A stretch of 6,521 bases of DNA from an uncultured Pirellulaceae bacterium. Lineage in GTDB: Bacteria > Planctomycetota > Planctomycetia > Pirellulales > Pirellulaceae. Under the pieces are notes generated by a model. The model made no database searches, was not told the origin of the DNA, and saw nothing but the letters and a program-made list of their open reading frames with translations. Below, piece after piece: positions 1-5,622 of this stretch; positions within the stretch are counted from its first letter, which is position 1; each line of letters begins with the position of its first letter. The stretch covers positions 1-6,521 of the forward strand of contig CAMYKF010000073.1 of NCBI GenBank assembly GCA_947258905.1. Direction: 5' to 3'. The position numbers and the translations under genes were made by a program.

Positions 1-919
1 ACGAAATCTTGTAGTCCCGTTTGGCAAGCTGCTTCAATTCCGGAGCCAGAGGCGCACATTGGCTGCCATCGTCCAGCAGCCAGATGATGTTAATCTTGTC
101 ACGCCAACCGGGCGCCCGCTGTTCCAGTGCGCTGAGTCGATAAACCGAGTCCTTCCAATTCCCTGGCGTGACACACCAAAACACCTTGTCGCTGAACTCA
201 ATCAGGTTGGCTGCCCGGGCCGGATCGTGTGACGTGTCAATATCGATGAAGATACGCTTCGAATCAGACCCTAGATTCACTCGTTCACGAATTTCAGGTT
301 CGCCGATCGCCACTCCATCCCGCATCAGGCAGTAATAAGGAACCTCCTCCATCGGCTGCCAATCCGTTTGGTCATTGAGGACACAGGGGTCTTCCCCCAG
401 CGACTTCAATCGTTCGATCAGTTTTCGCGTTAGCGGACGGGTTGCCGGGCCCTGGTGAAAAATGCTGACCAGCGCCGGTTTCTTGTGTCGTCGGTCCTTC
501 ATCAACAAGTTGCGAACCGAATCGGCCACCAACCTCGTAAAATTCAGGCGAAAGAGCTCATGTTGCCTCGTCAATTCAAGGGCTTTTTGATAATTCAGCT
601 TCAAAAGAGTTGTGGGTTCTTCGGCAATCATGTTGACCGGTGATGGCTCGCCCAGAGCGGCCGCCATTGCGCCAATTTGCCCCCCCGAAGTCTGGTAGCG
701 TTGCAGCATCACGTTTCCCTGAACGTCAATCAGGGACTGTTTAACCCTGCCATGGATCAACAAAAAAATGGAATCAAACGCATGATTCGCCTGATGCACA
801 TACTCGCCGGTATTGAATTTATTCAATTCGCAGGCTGCGGAAATTTCTCGCATCACGTCATCGGCAAGTCCTTCCGACGCGGGATGCATTTTGAGCAACA
901 GAAACTTGTCGTCAGTCAC
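1..919 (-). CDS. Cyclic-nucleotide-binding-like domain protein, probable NTE-type patatin phospholipase (N-terminal part)
   Basis: The reading frame is open from a GTG at 919 to the left edge, giving 306 residues; the C-terminus is outside the window. Residues about 15-135 read as a cNMP-binding beta-barrel: GE at 38-39, then a hydrophobic strand ending in HG at 56-57, a glycine turn near 79-83, and the closing helix. The phosphate-binding cassette (about 83-97) lacks the usual Glu and Arg, so cyclic-nucleotide binding is doubtful. Residues about 148-306 form a second alpha/beta region, with a strand IFIDID and a later strand NIIWLLDDG. This order, degenerate cNMP barrel followed by a Rossmann-like region, is what precedes the patatin domain in neuropathy-target-esterase-type lysophospholipases, so I infer that family; the catalytic domain is not seen. 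GTG 919 is chosen because GGAAG lies 6 bases upstream; ATG 889 is the alternative. It is divergent from the hydrolase gene at 1296. Gene reality is near certain, the family name moderate. Confidence 0.8.
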   Translation of the reverse strand, partial: MTDDKFLLLKMHPASEGLADDVMREISAACELNKFNTGEYVHQANHAFDSIFLLIHGRVKQSLIDVQGNVMLQRYQTSGGQIGAMAAALGEPSPVNMIAEEPTTLLKLNYQKALELTRQHELFRLNFTRLVADSVRNLLMKDRRHKKPALVSIFHQGPATRPLTRKLIERLKSLGEDPCVLNDQTDWQPMEEVPYYCLMRDGVAIGEPEIRERVNLGSDSKRIFIDIDTSHDPARAANLIEFSDKVFWCVTPGNWKDSVYRLSALEQRAPGWRDKINIIWLLDDGSQCAPLAPELKQLAKRDYKIS

Positions 920-925
920 CAGCAA

Positions 926-930
926 CTTCC
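926..930 (-). promoter_or_regulatory. Ribosome binding site for the cNMP-domain gene
   Basis: GGAAG on the minus strand, 6 bases before GTG 919. It decides the start in favour of GTG 919 over the downstream ATG at 889 and over a far-upstream in-frame ATG at 1117, whose intervening translation does not look like protein. Confidence 0.6.
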
Positions 931-1031
931 AAAAGGTACGACATGTGTTCGTGGTTGAAACGCGAATTGTGGTTGATTTCTTCGACGGATGACAGGGCGG
1001 TTGAAATATCGCAACAGATTCCCGGCCCCGG

Positions 1032-1044
1032 CCGGAAATTCCGG
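1032..1044. repeat. 13-base palindrome, CCGGAA-A-TTCCGG
   Basis: Perfect 6-base arms around one central A, inside the divergent spacer and about 113 bases upstream of the cNMP gene start. It could be an operator half-site pair. Its GC-rich surroundings (runs of CCGG) make a chance occurrence possible. Confidence 0.4.
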
Positions 1045-1145
1045 ATCGGTGTCCGAAAATGGACCACGCGGAAGCGGTTGCTTGACGACCCTGTCCTGCC
1101 GTTAACGCGCCGGTCATCTGTCAGAGGAATTTGTGTGGGGTGGGA

Positions 1146-1157
1146 TTGCAATTGCAA
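1146..1157. repeat. 12-base palindrome, TTGCAATTGCAA
   Basis: Perfect self-complementary 12-mer, also readable as a direct tandem of TTGCAA. It lies near the centre of the divergent spacer, 138 bases from the hydrolase ATG and 226 from the cNMP gene GTG. The position and symmetry suit a binding site for a dimeric regulator; the regulator is unknown. Confidence 0.4.
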
Positions 1158-1295
1158 AGGCATGTCAGAGAGTCGAAGATCAATTCTGCTGTGAAGAGTT
1201 CGAATTCCAGGTAACCGGTGCGTCGCCCCAAAATGATTCTCTTTGGCGGTTGACGCCGAATCGGCTCCCGGTTGCTCCAATGGGCTGGCTTGCAC

Positions 1296-2930
1296 ATGAA
1301 CAATTCAACGACCCGGCGGACCCGGCTAATTCGTCTTGCCCTCTGGATACTTCTTTTTGTTGCGATCCTGGCCGCCGCTGCGTTGATATCCGAATGGTAC
1401 AGAATTTCGCAGTCGATGCCGGATCGAGGCTGGAATCTTGATTTCGGCCGCCTGCTCGGACTGGTGGCGGCCAATCTGGTGTTTACCGCAATGTTGGCCA
1501 CTGTCGGTTTGCTTTTTCTGTGGGTGCGAGCGGCACGGGCCCTGCCGGACCTTCGCGGCTGGCATATCCAGAAGCCCGAGTCGGAATTCAGCTTTTCGGA
1601 CCTTGATCAAACGTATCGACTGGACGACTACCTGAAACAGGAAGACCAGGTGTTCCAGGAACTGGACGACTTGATCCGGGGTCCCTGGGCCAATCAGTTC
1701 CCCGGCGGTTATTCCCGATATCAACCAGATTCAATTATTGATCCAGAAACTGTCACTGATCGCAACTGGAATCGATCCCTCATTTTGTCACCGCCCAATC
1801 CGGTCGGCGGTGTATTGTTGCTGCATGGATTGAGTGACTCACCGTATTCCCTAAGGGCCCTGGGTCAAAGATATTACGCCGAAGGATATACCGTTGTCTG
1901 GTTGCGTTTGCCGGGCCACGGCACCAATCCCCGCGCTCTTGCCGACGTATCGTGGGAGGATTGGACCTCGGCCGTGAGGATTGCGGTACGGGGACTGCGT
2001 GAGAAAATACCCGACGCAGCGCCCCTGATTTTGGCTGGCTATTCCAACGGAGGGGCCTTGTGCGTGGACTACGCGCTTTCGGCGATTCACGATGATTCCC
2101 TGCCGCGGGCCAACGCCGTCGTGATGTTTTCTCCCATGATTGGCATCAACCCGATGGCCAGGCTGACTCGCCTTTATCACACGGTGGCTTTGGTTGCGCA
2201 CAATCAAAAGGCACAATGGTCAAGCATTCATGCAGAAATTGACCCCTTCAAATACAGTTCCTGGCCCATGAATGCCAATGTGCAGGCGTGGGCCGTTACT
2301 CAGGCGGTAGAGCGAAAACTGGCTGCATTGAAAAAACGCGGTCAGCTGGGCGAGCTGCCGCCAATTCTTGCCATGCAATCGGTAGTGGATTCCACGGTCG
2401 TCGTGCCCAAACTGATTACTGTCCTGTTCGATCGACTGGAATCGCACATCAGCGAACTGTTCTTATTTGATGTCAATCGAGTGGAATCCCTGAGCAACCT
2501 CCTGAATCTTTCTTTCGAGAAGTCGGTGGTGCCTAAACTCAAACGGACCGATCGCCCCTATCGCCTGACCGTCCTGAGAAACAGCAATTCAGATTCCGGG
2601 CACCTGACCCTTTTAACAAGAAGTCATGGCGAAGTGGTGGAACACGCAACCGATCTGACATGGCCAGTCGGCGTCGTGTCGTTGTCGCATATTGCCCTGC
2701 CGATACCGCCACAGGACCCTCTGTATGGTGTAACTGGAAACAACCCCAGCGGGCTTTCGCTTGGTACGCTGAGCATGCGGGCTGAACCCAGTGCCCTGAT
2801 GATTTCTGATTCGCTATTTGTGCGGTGCAGAAATAATCCGTTCTACCAGTTCATGGAAGATCGCGTTGTCGACTGGACCACTCAGGCATGCACCTTGCCT
2901 TCCGACACCGACACATCCGACCGATGTTGA
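1296..2930 (+). CDS. Membrane-anchored alpha/beta hydrolase (serine hydrolase, S33/lysophospholipase-like)
   Basis: A protein of 544 residues. Two N-terminal membrane segments (about 11-32 and 52-77) should anchor it in the inner membrane. The hydrolase fold starts near 170: a buried strand leads to HG at 177-178 (oxyanion hole region), then PGHG at 206-209. The nucleophile elbow is G-Y-S-N-G with Ser250. The probable acid is Asp365, after the strand ending SVVD. The probable base is His465 in SLSH, followed by the motif PPQDPLYG at 471-478. The reaction is ester or amide hydrolysis of an unknown, probably lipidic, substrate. The fold and triad are clear and the substrate is not. ATG 1296 is preferred because it starts 10 residues before the first membrane helix; an in-frame TTG at 1272 would add eight residues. 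Neither start has a good Shine-Dalgarno site. It converges on the M19 homologue downstream. Confidence 0.88.
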   Translation: MNNSTTRRTRLIRLALWILLFVAILAAAALISEWYRISQSMPDRGWNLDFGRLLGLVAANLVFTAMLATVGLLFLWVRAARALPDLRGWHIQKPESEFSFSDLDQTYRLDDYLKQEDQVFQELDDLIRGPWANQFPGGYSRYQPDSIIDPETVTDRNWNRSLILSPPNPVGGVLLLHGLSDSPYSLRALGQRYYAEGYTVVWLRLPGHGTNPRALADVSWEDWTSAVRIAVRGLREKIPDAAPLILAGYSNGGALCVDYALSAIHDDSLPRANAVVMFSPMIGINPMARLTRLYHTVALVAHNQKAQWSSIHAEIDPFKYSSWPMNANVQAWAVTQAVERKLAALKKRGQLGELPPILAMQSVVDSTVVVPKLITVLFDRLESHISELFLFDVNRVESLSNLLNLSFEKSVVPKLKRTDRPYRLTVLRNSNSDSGHLTLLTRSHGEVVEHATDLTWPVGVVSLSHIALPIPPQDPLYGVTGNNPSGLSLGTLSMRAEPSALMISDSLFVRCRNNPFYQFMEDRVVDWTTQACTLPSDTDTSDRC

Positions 2931-3072
2931 TCTATTGCTTGTCACCAAAGAACTCCAGATCGATTATCAACGTCGATTCGCCGGACTCAACTCAATTGTC
3001 TTTTGCTGTCGTCCAGGCCGATTTCTGGCACGCATCGCCGATCGATCTTGCCGGGACGCCAGGGCCAGTAAG

Positions 3073-3095
3073 ACGTGTCGACGTTATCGGCACGT
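3073..3095. terminator. Possible hairpin between convergent genes
   Basis: An 8-base stem (3073-3080 with 3088-3095, one G-T pair) closes a 7-base loop. It lies between the ends of the hydrolase (2930) and the M19 gene (3124), where a shared bidirectional terminator would be expected. There is no strong T-run on either side, so factor-independent termination is uncertain. Nothing else notable was seen in 2931-3123. Confidence 0.3.
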
Positions 3096-3123
3096 GATTT
3101 CCTGCAACCAGGAGCCGAATTGA

Positions 3124-4224
3124 CTACCTCCAAACCTGATCCCAGACGCGCATCAGGTTGCCGCCATAAAACTTCTGAATGTCTTCGTTGGAATAACCCA
3201 TGTTCCACAGTTCGTCGGTGACGGCGGCAATGATTTTGGATAGTTCGCCACAACCTGCGGCGCCCTTGTCGAATGCATCGGTCATATAGCCGCCGTCGTT
3301 GTATAGCGAGGGATTGGCCTTGGTGAACGCCTGCACGAGATCCAGCTTCATCATGTCGTCCGTAGCCATGCCGACGTGATCGACGCCGACCAGTTTGGCG
3401 TAGTAGTCCAGCATTTGAGCGCACTGGTGGGGAGTAATGTCATCCGGCCAAACGCCGTCCATCATCCATTCGGTGAATGTTGGACACACCACGCCGCCCG
3501 TATCGGCGGCCTGCTTTGCCTGTTGATCCGAGATATTGCGATAGCAGCCTTTTTCGGTAGCGCCGGGCTCGTCTACGTAAAGCCCTGCGGGAATCGAGTG
3601 AGTGTAAACAACCGGAATTCCCGGGTGGCTTTTTGTCATATGCGCCATGGCTCCATCACAAGTTTGGGGACTGGCGTGGCTGAGGTCGAGCACGATTCCC
3701 TGTTTCACCATTTCGTCGATGATAGAACGGCCCCAATCAGTGAGGCCTGTATCGGGACTGTTCAACGACTCAATGCAACCGATTCCTGCGCGAAAACGAC
3801 CGTTGTAAACCAGTTGCATCGTCGCAATGCCCATTTCGCGCAGTGCAGCGACCCGACTTAAATCTCCACCCAGAATGGTCGACGTTTGCGAGTTCCAGAT
3901 AACCGCCGACGTTCCCGTCTCATGAGCGTGCTGGATATCCCGGATGCTATGTACGAACGTCATGTGTTCGCGCTGTTCCAGCAGCGATGTACGGAACTGA
4001 TGATGAGATTTGAGAAATGCTTCCCACGTGTCCGCCGCCTGAGCGATTGTCACGCTGTGTCCGGTAACACCCGCCGCACGCGCCGCTGACAAGTAATCCA
4101 GCAGCTCTGCGGATTCTGACCAGCCTGTACCGAAGGGCGAAGCAAAGAAATCGAGGACAATCGAGTCTCTCACGAATTGAGTTGCCTTGTCCGAAGCCGG
4201 CCACGACTTGCTCTCAATACTCAC
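3124..4224 (-). CDS. Membrane dipeptidase (M19) family homologue with degenerate metal site
   Basis: A protein of 366 residues, a normal length for the amidohydrolase-fold M19 family, with no obvious signal peptide. Family landmarks are in order: VLD at 23-25; a conserved LDLSHAS with His183; a strand ending YTHS with His209; YRN with Arg229; and a late GMATDD with Asp289. By alignment from memory to human renal dipeptidase these correspond to His198, His219, Arg230 and Asp288. The HxD zinc ligands that should follow VLD are missing (FFAS instead), and the bridging Glu is replaced within WNSQT at 110-114. The protein may therefore bind one metal, use other ligands, or be a non-peptidase homologue. 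GTG 4224 is chosen because a good promoter ends upstream of it; the farther TTG at 4317 lies inside the -35 element. The gene is divergent from the porin. Confidence 0.83.
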   Translation of the reverse strand: MSIESKSWPASDKATQFVRDSIVLDFFASPFGTGWSESAELLDYLSAARAAGVTGHSVTIAQAADTWEAFLKSHHQFRTSLLEQREHMTFVHSIRDIQHAHETGTSAVIWNSQTSTILGGDLSRVAALREMGIATMQLVYNGRFRAGIGCIESLNSPDTGLTDWGRSIIDEMVKQGIVLDLSHASPQTCDGAMAHMTKSHPGIPVVYTHSIPAGLYVDEPGATEKGCYRNISDQQAKQAADTGGVVCPTFTEWMMDGVWPDDITPHQCAQMLDYYAKLVGVDHVGMATDDMMKLDLVQAFTKANPSLYNDGGYMTDAFDKGAAGCGELSKIIAAVTDELWNMGYSNEDIQKFYGGNLMRVWDQVWR

Positions 4225-4288
4225 GTCACACTCGCGTGTTTTGGGTGCTTTTTGGGGCAGAAAGAGCCCGGAAATTGGCAGTCGAAAA

Positions 4289-4317
4289 TTTATACGCGTA
4301 CTTACCTGCGATAACAA
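4289..4317 (-). promoter_or_regulatory. Sigma70-like promoter for the M19 gene
   Basis: On the minus strand TTGTTA (4317-4312) is separated by exactly 17 bases from TATAAA (4294-4289). Transcription would start near 4282, leaving a leader of about 58 bases before GTG 4224. Confidence 0.55.
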
Positions 4318-4368
4318 CCGGCAGCAGCTAGCAATCCCGGAACTTGTGCGGACTGATCACGCGAACGC

Positions 4369-4392
4369 TCGACAATCGAAATGAGTTGTCGA
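4369..4392. repeat. Inverted repeat TCGACAA-N10-TTGTCGA before the porin gene
   Basis: Perfect 7-base arms (4369-4375 and 4386-4392) with a 10-base spacer, ending 10 bases before the porin ATG. The centre-to-centre spacing of about 17 bases fits a dimeric repressor site, or the arms could form a hairpin in the mRNA leader that masks ribosome entry. No regulator is identified. Confidence 0.45.
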
Positions 4393-4402
4393 AATAACCT
4401 AT

Positions 4403-5017
4403 ATGAACTCGCGGTTTGCTTTTGCCTGGTTGGCTTTATTTTTCTGGGTCCTGTGGCTGGCCGCCGATTGCCGTGCGCAGCAAACGATCGACCAGCAACC
4501 CACGCAAACGCCTGAGTTCACGGACGTCCAGGACCAGACGAGTGATACTGATTCCGAGTCGGCGACAGACAGCTCGGCCAACACGCCGCAATCCGCGGGT
4601 ATCTACGAGGACATTCCCCAGTTTGGCGGACCCGGTAGTGTGGGAGGCCAGTTGGCCGAAGACTCGCCGGCCGAGCCGCAGTTTCGCTGGCAAGGATTCA
4701 GTGATTTTTTCGATCCGTGGTTCGAGTTCAAGCAGCGCATTAACGAGCGTCGCGGATTGCAATTCGCCATCGACGAATCGCTGTTCTGTCAAGTGGCAAC
4801 GCAAAGCCTCGGTGAAAGCAACGGGGCCAGTGGTCTGGTACGCTTCTACGGCCAATGGGAACCGTTTCATCGACGCCAGTGCGAGAACCAGGGGCTGTTG
4901 GTTTTCAAAATCGAAAACCGTCATCGAATCGCCACGATTACTCCCTTCGATTTTGGATTCGAGGCCGGATCGATCACGCCCGCAGCGAACGAAGGATGTC
5001 GATTACTGCAGTGGTAA
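4403..5017 (+). CDS. OprB-like carbohydrate porin, truncated at the sequence join
   Basis: As read, 204 residues, but only about the first 190-198 belong to this gene. Residues 1-25 are a signal peptide: a basic start, a hydrophobic core WLALFFWVLWLA, and likely cleavage after CRA. A Gln/Thr/Asp/Ser-rich linker fills about 26-95. From about 100 the sequence looks like the N-terminal part of carbohydrate-selective OprB-family outer-membrane porins: DPWFEFK at 104-110, RRGLQF at 116-121, then a strand-like stretch GLLVFKIENRHR at 164-175 and FGFEAGS at 184-190. These porins are usually over 400 residues, so most of the beta-barrel is missing. The last codons and the stop at 5015-5017 come from the antisense of the Rieske gene. 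There is no clear Shine-Dalgarno site. The family call rests on remembered pattern and is moderate. Confidence 0.6.
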   Translation: MNSRFAFAWLALFFWVLWLAADCRAQQTIDQQPTQTPEFTDVQDQTSDTDSESATDSSANTPQSAGIYEDIPQFGGPGSVGGQLAEDSPAEPQFRWQGFSDFFDPWFEFKQRINERRGLQFAIDESLFCQVATQSLGESNGASGLVRFYGQWEPFHRRQCENQGLLVFKIENRHRIATITPFDFGFEAGSITPAANEGCRLLQW

Positions 5018-5622
5018 CATTCGTTGTAGTTCTCGACCGCGACAAACCAGTTACAGCCTTCGTCGGCAGTATGATGATAGGCGTATTTACGATCCTCAAT
5101 ATCGGGGCAGAGTTGCTGCATTTCATCGCGTATTCCCGGGTAAGCCTCGTCCATGCTCGAAGCGTCTGGGTCGAGATTCATGAACAGGAAACCGAGAAAA
5201 TTCTCGAGCCTGATTTCGGTCAGGCAGATTTTGGAAGAATCGAATCCAGGCACATTGTTCGCATAGGGTGCCGCCTTTAACTGCCCCTTCAGGTCATACG
5301 ACCAGGCATGGTAAGGGCAGACCAGCAGCTTTTTATTGCCGCTGCCATCGGCCAGCTTGTGCCCGCGATGCTGGCAGACGTTGTAAAACGCCTTGATCTC
5401 GCCCTCTTTACTATGCGCGATAATGATGTCCTGGTCGTAGATTTCCAGCGTCAGGTAATCGCCGGATTTACTGACCTGGCTCGAATGACAGGCCAGTAGC
5501 CAGTTCTTGTAAAATACCTCGTCGACGATGCGTCGGTAAAGATCGCGATCGGTAAAGTACTTCGCATCGAGCCCCATTACCGGGACACTGTCTTCAATCG
5601 CTTCCAGTTCAGGATTCGTCAT
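4921..5622 (-). CDS. Rieske non-haem iron oxygenase alpha subunit, CntA/GbcA-like, C-terminally truncated
   Basis: As read, 233 residues; about 1-221 are genuine and the rest is antisense of the porin gene. The family is usually about 370-430 residues. The Rieske [2Fe-2S] ligands are complete: C83-Q-H85 and C102-x2-H105. The catalytic domain begins with NWFVAVENY at 191-199 and E201-C-Y-H204-x4-H209, giving two iron-ligand His and the bridging acid, here Glu rather than the more common Asp, as reported for carnitine monooxygenase CntA. The third iron ligand and the substrate pocket are lost, so this version could not be active. Overall it resembles the quaternary-ammonium-type oxygenases (carnitine, glycine betaine), but the substrate cannot be assigned. 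ATG 5622 has GGGAAG 9 bases upstream and overlaps the end of the regulator gene by 14 bases, so translation is probably coupled. An in-frame extension to 5844 is antisense to nothing useful and lies inside the regulator gene. Confidence 0.85.
   Translation of the reverse strand: MTNPELEAIEDSVPVMGLDAKYFTDRDLYRRIVDEVFYKNWLLACHSSQVSKSGDYLTLEIYDQDIIIAHSKEGEIKAFYNVCQHRGHKLADGSGNKKLLVCPYHAWSYDLKGQLKAAPYANNVPGFDSSKICLTEIRLENFLGFLFMNLDPDASSMDEAYPGIRDEMQQLCPDIEDRKYAYHHTADEGCNWFVAVENYNECYHCSNRHPSFAAGVIDPASNPKSKGVIVAIR
4960..4998. other. Join between two unrelated DNA segments
   Basis: Porin-like translation on the plus strand stays plausible up to about 4996, and Rieske-like translation on the minus strand stays plausible down to about 4960. 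The breakpoint must lie in this interval. Both genes lose their C-terminal halves here. No repeat, insertion sequence end or attachment site is visible. It is either an assembly chimera or a deletion/recombination scar. Confidence 0.7.

Larger units (their letters stand above)
920..1295. other. Divergent intergenic region, no gene supported
   Basis: This stretch separates the minus-strand cNMP-domain gene from the plus-strand hydrolase. Short open frames exist on both strands, but their translations are rich in Arg, Ser, Pro and Cys and show no domain. It contains two perfect palindromes, listed separately. I see no convincing paired -35/-10 promoter on either strand, although both genes must be transcribed outward from here. 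Confidence 0.6.

Noticed and set aside
912..1295. A 127-residue minus-strand open frame covering the divergent spacer and ending across the GTG start of the cNMP-domain gene
   Set aside because: The translation shows no domain, its start lies at the hydrolase start, and most of it is Arg/Ser/Pro-rich as expected for non-coding GC-rich DNA. The last 30 residues look slightly more protein-like, so a short coupled leader peptide is not excluded.
3000..3060. Short CCAG/CTGG and CCTG/CAGG repeats in the convergent spacer as terminators
   Set aside because: The stems are four or five bases with no T-run. The 3073-3095 hairpin is the better candidate.
4225..4317. N-terminal extension of the M19 protein from a TTG at 4317
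   Set aside because: The TTG lies inside a TTGTTA-17-TATAAA promoter, and the extra 31 residues do not resemble a signal peptide or the family N-terminus.
4436..4924. Long minus-strand open frame antisense to the porin gene
   Set aside because: It is a shadow of the porin frame, with no domain and no start signal. The plus-strand frame has a clear signal peptide.
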